Shown here in pieces: positions 1 through 8,161 of a stretch of 64,000 bases of DNA. Source of the stretch: Rhodocyclaceae bacterium. Its GTDB lineage: Bacteria; Pseudomonadota; Gammaproteobacteria; Burkholderiales; Rhodocyclaceae. The stretch covers positions 992,001 through 1,056,000 of the forward strand of contig JADKDD010000001.1 in the NCBI GenBank assembly GCA_016718525.1, given 5' to 3'. The notes under the pieces are model-generated. The model saw only the letters and a program-made list of their open reading frames with translations, had not been told where the DNA came from and ran no database searches. The first letter of the stretch is position 1. Each line of letters opens with the position of its first letter. A program made the translations under genes and the position numbers.

Positions 1-149
1 AGCCGATGGGGCGAGGCGAGGTGCGTTTTCAGAAGCCGGTGATGGGATCCGATACCTGGCCGTGTGTTTCGGACGAGGCGATTGTTGCTGGTCAGCGGGT
101 CAAGGTTGTTGCGGTCGATGGTCAATTGTTGCGGGTAGGTAAATCCTAA
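1..149 (+). CDS. NfeD family protein, C-terminal end (partial)
   Basis: The reading frame that ends with TAA at 147-149 stays open to the left edge of the window. It encodes a short beta-rich tail (G-E-V-R-F, then V-A-G-Q-R-V-K-V-V-A-V-D-G) typical of the C-terminal OB-fold of NfeD proteins. NfeD proteins are membrane proteins that pair with SPFH/stomatin-like partners, and an SPFH gene starts 11 nt downstream, which supports the call. Only about 48 residues are visible, so the membrane segments and any protease domain cannot be judged. The family assignment rests on this OB-fold pattern plus the neighbour. Confidence 0.7.
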   Translation, partial: PMGRGEVRFQKPVMGSDTWPCVSDEAIVAGQRVKVVAVDGQLLRVGKS

Positions 150-160
150 AGGGGATAGTC

Positions 161-1018
161 ATGGGTGAATTCGGATTTTTAGCGATTGTCTTCTTTGGTT
201 TTGTGGTCGTCACTATTGCCAAGGGGGTGCGTATTGTTCCCCAGGGCGAAGAGTGGATCGTTGAGCGGTTGGGCAAGTACAACGGCACTTTACTGCCGGG
301 ACTCAACATCATCATCCCGTATCTTGATTTGGTGCGCTACAAGTTGGTCACCAAGGACATCATTCTGGATGTCCAGGAACAGGAAGTCATCACCAAGGAC
401 AATGCGGTGATTATGACCAACGCCATTGCGTTCATCAAAATTACCGATCCGATCAAAGCCGTTTATGGCGTGACTGATTTTTCCGAAGCAATTCGCAACA
501 TGATCATGACCACGCTGCGCTCAATCATCGGCGAAATGAATCTGGACGAGGCACTGTCAAATCGGGACAAAATCAAGATTCGCCTGCGTGAAAGTATTGC
601 CGATGAAGCGATTGACTGGGGCTTGACGGTAAAGTCGGTAGAAATTCAGGACATCAAACCGTCTGACTCGATGATTCGCGCCATGGAAGCACAGGCATCG
701 AGCGAGCGTGAGCGCAAGGCAGTGGTGATTCGCGCCGAGGGAACCAAGCAGGCAACGATTCTGGACGCCGAAGCGCAACTGCAAGCGGCACGTTTGCAGG
801 CAGAGGCCCAAGTGACATTAGCTGATGCCAGCGCAGAATCAATCAAGCGTGTAGCAACCGCCTTGGGTAGCGACGATGCCCCGGTTCGTTATCTGCTTGG
901 TGAAAAATACATCAAGACCCTGGGCGATCTGGCGAGTTCACAAAACGCCAAGACTGTAGTGCTTCCGGCAGACTTGCAGGATGCTTTGCGCGGAATGTTT
1001 GGTAAGCCGAGAATCTAG
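161..1018 (+). CDS. SPFH/band 7 (stomatin-like, QmcA-type) membrane protein
   Basis: This 285-residue protein has a hydrophobic N-terminal anchor (about residues 4-18) followed by an SPFH domain (about 20-200). The domain includes the family hallmarks R-I-V-P-Q-G-E, G-L-N-I-I-I-P and N-A-V-I-M-T-N-A. A helical Ala/Glu-rich segment (about 175-240) probably drives oligomerisation. Such proteins form membrane microdomain scaffolds and modulate membrane proteases. An nfeD gene ends just upstream, the usual two-gene pairing. The start at 161 has an AAGGGGA ribosome site. The class is certain; the specific role in this organism is unknown. Confidence 0.93.
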   Translation: MGEFGFLAIVFFGFVVVTIAKGVRIVPQGEEWIVERLGKYNGTLLPGLNIIIPYLDLVRYKLVTKDIILDVQEQEVITKDNAVIMTNAIAFIKITDPIKAVYGVTDFSEAIRNMIMTTLRSIIGEMNLDEALSNRDKIKIRLRESIADEAIDWGLTVKSVEIQDIKPSDSMIRAMEAQASSERERKAVVIRAEGTKQATILDAEAQLQAARLQAEAQVTLADASAESIKRVATALGSDDAPVRYLLGEKYIKTLGDLASSQNAKTVVLPADLQDALRGMFGKPRI

Positions 1019-1023
1019 CCTTC

Positions 1024-1713
1024 GTGCGTTTGCTGGCTTTCGAAACTGCCACGCATCATTTGTCAGTTGCGCTTTGGCAGGATGGCGCCTTGCTGGAGCG
1101 CAGTGAAGTTTTACCAAACAGCGGCGGCGAGCGACTGTTGCCGTGGGTGCATGAGTTGCTTGCTGAAGCCTCGATCAACCTGAAACAGCTGGACGGGATT
1201 GCATTCGGCGCTGGACCCGGAGGGTTTACCGGCTTGCGCCTCGCCTGCGGGATTACTCAAGGTTTGGCTTACGGTTTGGACATTCCCGTGGTGCCGGTCT
1301 CGACCTTGCAGGCAATGGCATTGATTTCCGGTGAGAAATTCGTGTGGGTCTGTTTGGACGCGCGAATGAACGAAATTTACAGCGCATCGTATACAGTTTG
1401 CGACGATATTGTCACTGAAATTATTGCACCGGCCTGCACTGGATACGCCGTGTCGCCAGCACCAACTGGCGATGGTTGCATCGGAATAGGAAACGGCTTT
1501 GCTGCCTACGGCGAGGTGTTGCGCGCAAGAAAACCTGACATGCCACATGTTCGACCAGAGGTGTATCCGGGTGCGACGGCCGTAGCGAGGATTGCGGCAC
1601 CGGTTTTCGCTCGCGGTGAAGGCATTCCAGCTGCGGCTGCGCAACCGATCTATGTTCGCGATAAAGTGGCGCTGACCACTGTCGAACGACTGGCTCAAGG
1701 AGGATCAAAATGA
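1024..1713 (+). CDS. tsaB: tRNA threonylcarbamoyladenosine biosynthesis protein TsaB
   Basis: TsaB is the non-catalytic partner of TsaD in making t6A37 on tRNAs that read ANN codons. The 229-residue product has the ASKHA-fold start (F-E-T-A-T) and the family signature G-P-G-G-F-T-G-L-R at residues 64-72. The start is GTG at 1024, five nt after the upstream stop, with only a weak ribosome site. The stop overlaps the rimI start (ATGA), a usual tsaB-rimI pair. The linker around residues 141-149 (A-V-S-P-A-P-T-G-D) is encoded by copy A of the 25-bp dispersed repeat described below. Confidence 0.95.
   Translation: MRLLAFETATHHLSVALWQDGALLERSEVLPNSGGERLLPWVHELLAEASINLKQLDGIAFGAGPGGFTGLRLACGITQGLAYGLDIPVVPVSTLQAMALISGEKFVWVCLDARMNEIYSASYTVCDDIVTEIIAPACTGYAVSPAPTGDGCIGIGNGFAAYGEVLRARKPDMPHVRPEVYPGATAVARIAAPVFARGEGIPAAAAQPIYVRDKVALTTVERLAQGGSK
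1445..1469 (+). repeat. 25-bp dispersed repeat, copy A (inside tsaB, sense)
   Basis: This copy reads ACGCCGTGTCGCC then AGCACCAACTGG, one base from consensus. With the two following bases, TCGCCAG and CTGGCGA form a 7-bp stem around the loop CACCAA. It is translated A-V-S-P-A-P-T-G in a TsaB linker. Confidence 0.92.
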
Positions 1714-2189
1714 ACGTGGATCGCCGCAAGGTAAAGCGACAGCATGGCCGCGATGTCATGGAAATGACGCCAGACGACTTTGATGCGGTGCTGGCGACTG
1801 AAGCGCAAGTTCATGCGCAACCGTGGACGCGCGGTCAGTTTCAGGACTCGTTTTCTGCGGGTCATTCGATGTGGATAATGCGCAAAGCTGGCGTCATGGT
1901 TGGCTATGCTGTGACTATGGCTGTAGTGGATGAGGTTCACCTGTTGAATATCAGTGTCCCTGCGGATTCGCAAGGACACGGGCATGGAAGCGCTCTCTTA
2001 AGTTACATGATCGAACAAGCCTGGCAGGAAGATGCCAAACGAGTATTGCTTGAGGTTCGGCCAAGCAACGTGGCGGCATTGGCGCTTTACGCCCGTTGCG
2101 GATTCAAGGAAATTGGTCGTCGTCGTTCGTACTATGCTACCTTCAATGGCCGCGAAGACGCCATCGTGATGGCGCGCGAGCTTTCATGA
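1710..2189 (+). CDS. rimI: Ribosomal protein S18-alanine N-acetyltransferase RimI
   Basis: This is a GNAT acetyltransferase of 159 residues. RimI acetylates the N-terminal alanine of ribosomal protein S18, and rpsR lies in this same window at 8469. The acetyl-CoA site (S-Q-G-H-G-H-G-S-A-L-L) is at about residues 88-98. The C-terminal pattern N-V-A-A-L-A-L-Y-x-x-x-G-F-x-x-x-x-x-R-x-x-Y-Y (about 115-140) is the RimI signature. The ATG overlaps the tsaB stop, and its own stop overlaps the next start, so the three genes are translationally coupled. Confidence 0.92.
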   Translation: MNVDRRKVKRQHGRDVMEMTPDDFDAVLATEAQVHAQPWTRGQFQDSFSAGHSMWIMRKAGVMVGYAVTMAVVDEVHLLNISVPADSQGHGHGSALLSYMIEQAWQEDAKRVLLEVRPSNVAALALYARCGFKEIGRRRSYYATFNGREDAIVMARELS

Positions 2190-2995
2190 CGACTGCCACG
2201 CGCGAGCAGATTTTGCGGGAGATGGGTCTCGGCCCAGTATGGAAGTTACGAATCCCGGTCACACCCGATGCAGTTGATAGCGTCTCGCAGCCCCATTCTG
2301 CAACGAATCAGGTGAATGGGGAGGTGGAGATCGCAGATCGTGTTCGTCTTGCTGGCCCCGCAAGCGCGCGGGAGGCGGCATTACCGGAAGTTTCTGCAGC
2401 TTCGCTACCGACTGAATGGGAGCCTTTTGCACGTGTGGTTGCCTCATGCAAGCAGTGCGCACTTTGCGAGCGGCGCAAGCAAGCGGTGGTCGGCGTTGGT
2501 GACAGTCATGCAGACTGGCTTTTTGTTGGTGAAGGTCCGGGTGCTGACGAAGATGAGATTGGTGAACCGTTCGTCGGGCAGGCGGGAAAGTTGCTCGACA
2601 ATATGTTGGCGGCAATACAGCTTAGGCGCGGTACCGATGTTTACATTGCCAACGCGGTCAAGTGCCGACCACCCGGCAATCGCACACCCAGCGAGGACGA
2701 ATTAATGGCATGCCGCCCGTATTTGCTTAAACAGATTGAAATGATCAAGCCGCGCCTGATTGTGGCGCTGGGCGGTTCTGCGGCCAAGACCTTGCTTCAA
2801 CAAACGGACGTCAAAGTAGGCGAATTGCGAGGGCAAATACTTGACGCGCAAGGCATACCGTTGGTGGTTACCTATCACCCGTCGTACTTGTTACGTAGCC
2901 CGATGGAAAAGGCAAAAGCATGGGAAGATCTATGTTTTATGCGCCGTACTATGCGAAGCCTTAAAGAGCAGACGTCGATTCGGCCTGACAGCTGA
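2186..2995 (+). CDS. Type-4 uracil-DNA glycosylase (4Fe-4S)
   Basis: This 269-residue enzyme removes uracil from DNA in base excision repair. Iron-sulfur ligands are visible as Cys88, Cys91 or Cys94, Cys160 and Cys176. The family-4 active-site motif G-E-G-P-G-A-D-E-D-E-I-G-E-P-F-V-G spans about residues 115-131, and H-P-S-Y-L-L-R is near the C-terminus. The first 80 residues form a low-complexity Ala/Pro/Gln extension, as in many proteobacterial homologues. I chose the ATG at 2186, which overlaps the rimI stop (ATGA), over an in-frame ATG at 2096 inside rimI. Confidence 0.93.
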   Translation: MTTATREQILREMGLGPVWKLRIPVTPDAVDSVSQPHSATNQVNGEVEIADRVRLAGPASAREAALPEVSAASLPTEWEPFARVVASCKQCALCERRKQAVVGVGDSHADWLFVGEGPGADEDEIGEPFVGQAGKLLDNMLAAIQLRRGTDVYIANAVKCRPPGNRTPSEDELMACRPYLLKQIEMIKPRLIVALGGSAAKTLLQQTDVKVGELRGQILDAQGIPLVVTYHPSYLLRSPMEKAKAWEDLCFMRRTMRSLKEQTSIRPDS

Positions 2996-3013
2996 GCTGA
3001 TGTCACAAAAACA

Positions 3014-3607
3014 ATGAGAATTCTTCCTCTCACCGTGCTGGTCGCAATCCTCGGCGGGTGCGCGACTATGACGCCAGAGCAATGCCAACAAGCTCGCTGG
3101 ATGGATGTCGGCCTGCGTGACGGGCTGGATGGACAGCCCATGAGTACCCTGGATGAACGTATCAGTGACTGCAAAAAAGTTGGGGTTGTCGTCGATACGG
3201 GTCGCTATGTGACCGGGCGCGAACAGGGCTTGCAGACCTATTGCCGTCTTGACAATGCAATCAGCATCGGACTCAGTGGTGGGACTTATTCAGGTGTTTG
3301 TCCGCCGGTGATCGATGCGGAATTCCGCCGGCTTTACGGTAAGGGTTTCGCAGTCTACGAATTACGTAATGAGGTGATCAATCTAGATGCACGGAGCACG
3401 ACGTTGCAGCGACAGTTACGTGATATGGAGCGCGACGAGGACAAACAACTACGCGATGCAGAAAAGGATGAGGACCGCCAGCGCATCCGAAAGGATTTCG
3501 ATCAACGACGGTATCGACTGCGTAACGAACTAACCGAACTGGATCATCGGTTGCGCCGTACTCGCGATGCACTGCGCCTTGCCGAGATGGCACTGCGCGG
3601 TCCGTGA
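3014..3607 (+). CDS. DUF2799 family lipoprotein with charged coiled coil
   Basis: The 197-residue product starts with a lipoprotein signal ending in a lipobox (L-G-G-C, Cys16), so it is probably anchored in the outer membrane. The next ~100 residues match DUF2799 in character: W-x-x-x-G-x-x-D-G, several conserved Cys (C-K-K, Y-C-R, C-P-P), then Y-x-x-G. The last 70 residues are a strongly charged helix with a near-duplicated unit (M-E-R-D-E-D-K-Q-L-R then A-E-K-D-E-D-R-Q-R). The function of the family is not known to me. The gene follows the glycosylase by 18 nt and may be its last co-transcribed gene. Confidence 0.85.
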   Translation: MRILPLTVLVAILGGCATMTPEQCQQARWMDVGLRDGLDGQPMSTLDERISDCKKVGVVVDTGRYVTGREQGLQTYCRLDNAISIGLSGGTYSGVCPPVIDAEFRRLYGKGFAVYELRNEVINLDARSTTLQRQLRDMERDEDKQLRDAEKDEDRQRIRKDFDQRRYRLRNELTELDHRLRRTRDALRLAEMALRGP

Positions 3608-3914
3608 CACGACTGCTGGTATTTCATCGTCTGCTGTTCAAAGGGCCCGAATTCACCAGTTGGTGCTTACATGACGCCGTCAACCGCTGCATAAATCAGC
3701 TTGCATCGATCATCTGCAAAGGAGTAACCAATCGCCGCTTAAAGCCGTGACGTTGGCTTGCTCGCGAAGGTATTCAGTAACACGAGCACGGGCGCATCGG
3801 CAAGGGCCCGATCGCTACTGCACCGCATCATTCATGCTGATGGTCACGCCATCCGGAATGAAACAAGTCAATGGATAGCCGATGACCTGCCCAGGGAAAA
3901 GGACCACAATTTGC
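3608..3914. other. Intergenic stretch without a convincing gene
   Basis: This 307-bp gap lies between the converging DUF2799 and terC genes. It holds copy B of the 25-bp dispersed repeat (3656-3680). Short open frames on both strands do not resemble known proteins. On the minus strand, two short protein-like stretches in different frames could be a decayed coding remnant, but the evidence is too thin to call. I see no clear terminator hairpin with a T-run. Confidence 0.5.
3656..3680 (-). repeat. 25-bp dispersed repeat, copy B (intergenic)
   Basis: Read on the minus strand, this copy has the first seven bases of the consensus (ACGGCGT) and the full 12-base core AGCACCAACTGG. The six bases between (CATGTA) diverge, but the spacing is unchanged. 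It lies between the converging DUF2799 and terC genes. Confidence 0.85.
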
Positions 3915-4664
3915 CTACTTTGGCTCCCTCGCATATGCCTCATGCAGCGCAACCGGTTTGACTCCTTTCTTGCGCAAGCGAATGTTGAGCATTTCGACAC
4001 CTACCGAGAACGCCATGGCGAAGTAGATGTAGCCCTTAGGGACGTGATGACCGAAGCCATCTGCGATCAGGACGACTCCGACCACCACGAGGAAGGATAG
4101 CGCCAACATCTTGATTGTTGGATGCGCGGAGACAAAGCGTCCGATTGCGCTAGCGAAAACCATCATCAGTGCGACGGATGCGATAACTGCGGCGATCATC
4201 ACGGCAACTTCGCTGACCATGCCGACGGCAGTGATAATTGAATCGAGTGAAAATACCAGATCGATGATCGCGATTTGCGCGATCACGCCAAAGAACGTCG
4301 ATGGCACCTTGGCCGACGCTTCACCTTCTTCACCTTCCAACAGTTGATGGACTTCGCCGGTGCTTTTCCAGATCAGGAACAGACCACCCACAATCAAGAT
4401 AATGTCGCGGCCGGATACGTCATGTCCGAATGGAGAAAATACCGGCGTGGTGAGGCCAACAATCCAAGAAAGCACCAGTAGCAAGGCGATTCGCATGAAC
4501 ATCGCCATGAACAGCCCTACGCGACGCGCCAATTCCTGTTGCTCTCGGGGGAGCTTATCGACCAGGATCGAAATGAAGATGATATTGTCGATCCCCAGGA
4601 CCAGCTCAAGCGCAGTGAGAGTAAAGAAGGCAACCCAGATTTCGGGCATTAGGAGGAGTTCCAT
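3915..4664 (-). CDS. TerC family integral membrane protein
   Basis: This 249-residue membrane protein has about seven hydrophobic segments. It has the TerC-family N-terminal motif L-E-L-V-L-G-I-D-N-I-I-F-I and, later, D-L-V-F-S-L-D-S-I, the two acidic transmembrane motifs of the family. TerC/Alx/YgdQ proteins are linked to metal-ion export (manganese, calcium) and tellurite resistance. The substrate cannot be read from sequence. The ATG at 4664 is preceded by AAGG at suitable spacing. The leader upstream has a nested inverted repeat (see 4695-4743). Confidence 0.9.
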   Translation of the reverse strand: MELLLMPEIWVAFFTLTALELVLGIDNIIFISILVDKLPREQQELARRVGLFMAMFMRIALLLVLSWIVGLTTPVFSPFGHDVSGRDIILIVGGLFLIWKSTGEVHQLLEGEEGEASAKVPSTFFGVIAQIAIIDLVFSLDSIITAVGMVSEVAVMIAAVIASVALMMVFASAIGRFVSAHPTIKMLALSFLVVVGVVLIADGFGHHVPKGYIYFAMAFSVGVEMLNIRLRKKGVKPVALHEAYAREPK

Positions 4665-4694
4665 TGCGGATACCTTTCGGCAGTATTAGTTTGA

Positions 4695-4743
4695 GTCGGT
4701 CAATGCTTGGTGAAAACACCGCGGTAGGGAATGATGAACCGAC
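4695..4743 (-). promoter_or_regulatory. Nested inverted repeat in terC leader
   Basis: An outer arm pair GTCGGT/ACCGAC (695-700 and 738-743 of the 4 kb) encloses an inner hairpin of GGTG, an AAAA/TTTT loop, and CACC (4709-4720). It lies 30-80 nt before the terC start. Metal-sensing leaders precede some terC/alx genes, but the primary sequence does not match the yybP-ykoY consensus I know. This is only a candidate structure. Confidence 0.25.
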
Positions 4744-4873
4744 AGGATCAACAGGAAGTAAATCACAAAAAACGCCAGCAAAAATCAATGAGCTTTTTTT
4801 TGGATCTTGTACTCCTGATAATCCTGTCTAAGCAATAAATTGTATTGCCGCGTGCGCAGCAATTGACTGCAGC

Positions 4874-5755
4874 TTAATTGCGGTTCCCTGCCAGCGCTGC
4901 GATGCGCTCTTCCAATGGTGGATGGCTTGAAAAAAGCGCCATCCAGCCAGGCCGGTCATTAATGCCGGCGGTAGCAAGGTTTTGTGGCAGGGCACCGGGC
5001 TCCATTCCACCGAGGCGGCGTAGAGCCGCCATCATGTGCTGCGGTGTACCCATCAGTTGGGCTGCACCGGCATCAGCGCGGAACTCGCGCTGACGCGAGA
5101 AATACATCACGATCACGCTGGCTAGAACGCCAAATACGATGTCGCAAACCAGAACCGTAACCATGTAACCGATGCCGGGACCGGATGACTGCGTATCGCC
5201 GCGACGAAGGAACGAGTCGACCAGGTAGCCGACCACACGTGCCAGGAAAAATACAAACGTGTTGACCACGCCTTGAATCAAGGTCAGCGTCACCATGTCG
5301 CCATTGGCGATATGCGCCACTTCATGCGCGATGACTGCTTCGGCTTCCTGGCGCGACATGGTTTGTAGCAAGCCGGTGGACACCGCAACCAGCGAGCTAC
5401 TGCGGCTGGCGCCGGTCGCAAAGGCATTTGGCGCGCCGTCATAGATCGCCACTTCAGGCATCGGTAGGTTGGCCTTGTTGGCGAAACGCTGCACGGTTTC
5501 AACCAACCATCGCTCGGTCGCGTCCCTTGGTTGGGTGATGACGCGGGCGCCGGTGCTCCATTTGGCGATGAATTTTGACATCAACAGCGAGATGAAGGAG
5601 CCACCGAAACCCATGATGGCGGAAAACACCAATAACGTCGGCAAATCGAGCCCGTTAGGGCCGATGAAGCGATTGGCGCCGGTGAGCGAAACGACGATAC
5701 CCAACACCACCATGATGGCGAGGTTGGTCAGGAGAAACAGGGCGATACGTTTCAT
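4874..5755 (-). CDS. htpX: Membrane zinc metalloprotease HtpX
   Basis: HtpX is an inner-membrane M48 protease that cleaves misfolded membrane proteins together with FtsH. The 293-residue product has two N-terminal transmembrane segments, the zinc motif H-E-V-A-H (144-148) followed by I-A-N-G-D, two further membrane segments, and the third ligand region E-F-R-A-D-A. I start it at ATG 5755 because GGAG lies 8 nt upstream; an in-frame codon at 5767 lacks this. A heat-shock-type promoter candidate lies at 5777-5805. Confidence 0.95.
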   Translation of the reverse strand: MKRIALFLLTNLAIMVVLGIVVSLTGANRFIGPNGLDLPTLLVFSAIMGFGGSFISLLMSKFIAKWSTGARVITQPRDATERWLVETVQRFANKANLPMPEVAIYDGAPNAFATGASRSSSLVAVSTGLLQTMSRQEAEAVIAHEVAHIANGDMVTLTLIQGVVNTFVFFLARVVGYLVDSFLRRGDTQSSGPGIGYMVTVLVCDIVFGVLASVIVMYFSRQREFRADAGAAQLMGTPQHMMAALRRLGGMEPGALPQNLATAGINDRPGWMALFSSHPPLEERIAALAGNRN

Positions 5756-5776
5756 TAAGGACTCCAATGAAGATTG

Positions 5777-5805
5777 ATAAGGGGGATAGTTTAGGAGAGA
5801 TCAAG
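5777..5805 (-). promoter_or_regulatory. Candidate sigma-32 promoter for htpX
   Basis: On the minus strand, CTTGATC (5799-5805) is followed after 13 bp by CCCCCTTAT (5777-5785). This resembles the heat-shock consensus CTTGAAA - 13 to 14 bp - CCCCATnT. It ends 21 bp before the htpX start codon, and htpX is a heat-shock or envelope-stress gene in other proteobacteria. Confidence 0.45.
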
Positions 5806-5876
5806 ACATCGCACAAATCGATTAAGATTTAATAATACATCGTAAAAACCTGTCTATTAATGGAGTTCGAACGCGA

Positions 5877-6848
5877 ATGATGAACCTTAACTACAAACAT
5901 CTGCGTTATTTTTGGATGGTGGCCAAAGCGGGCAGTATTGCCCGCGCTAGCAAGCAACTGCACGTAACGCCACAGTCGATCAGTGGGCAATTAAGTGAAT
6001 TCGAGACAGCAATTGGCACCAAACTCTTCCGTCGCCTCGGGCGAGGCCTGGAACTGACAGAGAGGGGGCAACGAATGCTTGGCTACGCGGAACAGATCTT
6101 TCTGCTGGGCAATGAAATGCTCGATTCGCTAGGCGATGATGTGCTGGCGCATAGCACTCCGTTTCGGGTCGGGATTGCCGACTCTGTGCCGAAAATGGTC
6201 GCCTATCGATTGGTAGAGCCTTCGCTTGATATGACCGAACCAGTGCGCCTCATTTGCCGCGAAGGGCGCCTCACTGCACTGCTTGCAGATCTGGCAGTGC
6301 ATCGACTGGACATGGTGATCGCCGACCGGCCGATGCCCGATAATTTGAATGTGCGATGTCACGATCATTTTTTGGGAGAGAGTGGAGTGACGGTATTCGC
6401 CGCCAAGGCACTATGCGCGCAAGCAACAGCGAAGTTTCCCGAGTGCCTTAACGGTGCGAGATTTCTATTGCCGGGCGCGGATGTCGCCTTGCATCCTCGG
6501 GTCACGCGCTGGTTCGAAGCCAATCACGTTCGCCCACGGATCGTCGGCGAATTCGATGACAGTGCACTTCTCATGGCATTCGGCCAAGCCGGAGCCGGAT
6601 ATTTTGTGGCGCCAACAGCGATAGAAGGATTCATCGCTCGTCAGTACGAGGTTGAAATTGTCGACCGTATTGATGAAGTGCGCGAGCAAATTTACGCGAT
6701 TACGGCGGAGAGAAAAATATCCCATCCGATCGTCGCGGCCATATGCCAGTTGGCGCAACATGGAATGTTTGGCCGTGCGAAGGTTGCGAACGAGGTAATT
6801 GCAAGGAGGTATCCAGGTAAAAAACACGGGAATCACCAGACCCGCTGA
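5877..6848 (+). CDS. nhaR: LysR-family regulator, NhaR type
   Basis: This 323-residue LysR regulator opens with N-Y-K-H-L-R-Y-F-W-M-V-A-K-A-G-S-I. It continues with the helix-turn-helix (A-S-K-Q-L-H-V-T-P-Q-S-I-S-G-Q) and L-F-R-R-L-G-R-G-L-E-L-T, which closely follow NhaR, the sodium-responsive activator of the Na+/H+ antiporter gene nhaA. The rest is a substrate-binding-type effector domain. No nhaA lies nearby, so the target is unknown. Two adjacent ATGs (5877, 5880) are possible starts. It diverges from htpX with 121 bp between them. Confidence 0.88.
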   Translation: MMNLNYKHLRYFWMVAKAGSIARASKQLHVTPQSISGQLSEFETAIGTKLFRRLGRGLELTERGQRMLGYAEQIFLLGNEMLDSLGDDVLAHSTPFRVGIADSVPKMVAYRLVEPSLDMTEPVRLICREGRLTALLADLAVHRLDMVIADRPMPDNLNVRCHDHFLGESGVTVFAAKALCAQATAKFPECLNGARFLLPGADVALHPRVTRWFEANHVRPRIVGEFDDSALLMAFGQAGAGYFVAPTAIEGFIARQYEVEIVDRIDEVREQIYAITAERKISHPIVAAICQLAQHGMFGRAKVANEVIARRYPGKKHGNHQTR

Positions 6849-6900
6849 AGATCGATCTGATAGCCGCCCAGCAAGACAGTTCAATGTCCGACCGCATAAA

Positions 6901-7479
6901 TCAGCCGAAGGGTGGGACGCCGATCAGTCTGACATGAAGGTAGCCCGAAAATAATGCGAAGATCGCTGTGCCTACGATAATGGTAATCAGCGTTCGCGAC
7001 GCTGATCCGACGGGATAGATTTTCCCGCTAATGCGATCGCGCTTACGGCCGGTAACAAAGCTCATCACGCCCCAGAGCAAAAAAGTTCCGAAAAGCAGGG
7101 CGTCGGCCAGATTGCCATTGGCAAGCAGGTGTGCAAAAGCCCAAAGTTTGACGCTGGCGGACATCGGGTGACCAATTGCTGCTTTGATCCGGTTACCTGG
7201 AACATAGGCCGCTACAAGCAAAATGAAAGCAGGCAACATGAAGAGTGCAGACAGGTGTCGCAAGCCACGGGCGGGTTCCCACAAAACAACGGGATCCATA
7301 CGTGCCTGACCGTAACCCCACACAAGTAAGACGAAGCCAATCACAGAGGCTAATGAATAGATACCTTTCCATCCGTTTTCGCCAAACCGTTTGACTTGAG
7401 CAACGCGCCATACGGGTGCCACTATGTGAATGGAATGCATGCCAAGGAAAATTGCCAATCCGGCGATTAGAGCGGTCAT
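6901..7479 (-). CDS. NnrU family membrane protein
   Basis: The 192-residue product has five to six hydrophobic segments and matches NnrU. Hallmarks are the N-terminal F-L-G-M-H-S-I-H, then R-H-P-M-like I-G-H-P-M and the W-A-F-A-H-L-L-A-N-G segment. NnrU was named for an association with nitrite and nitric oxide reduction genes, and homologues occur widely (including with zeta-carotene isomerase Z-ISO), probably binding haem through conserved His. No denitrification gene is present here, so its role is open. AAAGG lies 7 nt before the ATG. Confidence 0.85.
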   Translation of the reverse strand: MTALIAGLAIFLGMHSIHIVAPVWRVAQVKRFGENGWKGIYSLASVIGFVLLVWGYGQARMDPVVLWEPARGLRHLSALFMLPAFILLVAAYVPGNRIKAAIGHPMSASVKLWAFAHLLANGNLADALLFGTFLLWGVMSFVTGRKRDRISGKIYPVGSASRTLITIIVGTAIFALFSGYLHVRLIGVPPFG

Positions 7480-7654
7480 GTGGAGCCTTTAGGGTGGTGG
7501 GAGCCGAGTCCGATTATGGGATGGACACTCGCCGAATACTAACTTGTTTTCATATTGTGAATGACTGTTTATCTGAATCTGTGACTGCTGATGCGTGCTG
7601 AAAATTGACTGGAAGTACGCCAATTGCGTTGCTCATAAAACTCGAGAGAACGCC

Positions 7655-7683
7655 TTGCCGGTCAGGGGTTAAACCGCTATAAT
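7655..7683 (+). promoter_or_regulatory. Sigma-70 promoter of the rpsF operon
   Basis: TTGCCG (7655-7660) and a perfect TATAAT (7678-7683) are separated by exactly 17 bp, and GC-rich sequence follows the -10 box, as is common for ribosomal-protein promoters. It lies 66 bp before the rpsF start codon and is the best promoter in the window. Confidence 0.8.
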
Positions 7684-7749
7684 CGCGGGCTTTCCACCTT
7701 GCTCCACTCGCTTCGCATGCGGGGGGGCTACAACCCAAAAGGAGAATAC

Positions 7750-8127
7750 ATGCGACATTATGAAATAGTTTTCATTGTCCATCCGGACCAGTCGGAACAG
7801 GTCCCGGCGATGATCGAGCGTTACAAAACGTTGGTCACCGGCCGCAGCGGTGCCATTCACCGCCTTGAAGATTGGGGTCGCCGTCAGATGGCATACCCGA
7901 TCCAAAAAGTTCACAAAGCGCACTACGTGCTGATGAACATCGAGTGCGACGGCGAAACGCTGGCTGAACTCGAAAACGCATTCAAGTTCAACGATGCGGT
8001 ATTGCGTCATCTGACCATCAAAATGAAAAAGGGTGTCAATACGCCATCCGTCATGATGAAAGAAGACAAGGCTCGCTCGCTGAATGCGGAAACCCGCACG
8101 GAGGTCGCCGCTGCCCCAGTCGCTTGA
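7750..8127 (+). CDS. rpsF: 30S ribosomal protein S6
   Basis: S6 (125 residues) begins M-R-H-Y-E-I-V-F-I-V-H-P-D-Q-S, the standard N-terminus, and binds S18 (rpsR, two genes downstream) on the 30S platform. The C-terminus has a short acidic/Ala tail rather than a long polyglutamate one. The start at 7750 is set by AAAGGAG 6 nt upstream. A longer frame from 7699 adds 17 unlike residues and is rejected. It is the first gene of rpsF-priB-rpsR-rplI. Confidence 0.97.
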   Translation: MRHYEIVFIVHPDQSEQVPAMIERYKTLVTGRSGAIHRLEDWGRRQMAYPIQKVHKAHYVLMNIECDGETLAELENAFKFNDAVLRHLTIKMKKGVNTPSVMMKEDKARSLNAETRTEVAAAPVA

Positions 8128-8161
8128 GTCTGCGCAAGTGCCTGAGCGATCCGACCAGAAA

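Noticed and set aside
1111..1698. 195-residue open frame antisense to tsaB
   Set aside because: It fully shadows tsaB, has no family resemblance and no ribosome site.
1787..1798. GGTGCTGGCGAC in rimI, matching part of the repeat (minus orientation)
   Set aside because: It lacks the AGTT end and the ACACGCC end of the element, so it is a partial match that may be chance.
3740..4000. Short minus-strand coding-like stretches after terC
   Set aside because: Two frames would be needed and they total about 60 residues with no recognisable family; kept as unproven.
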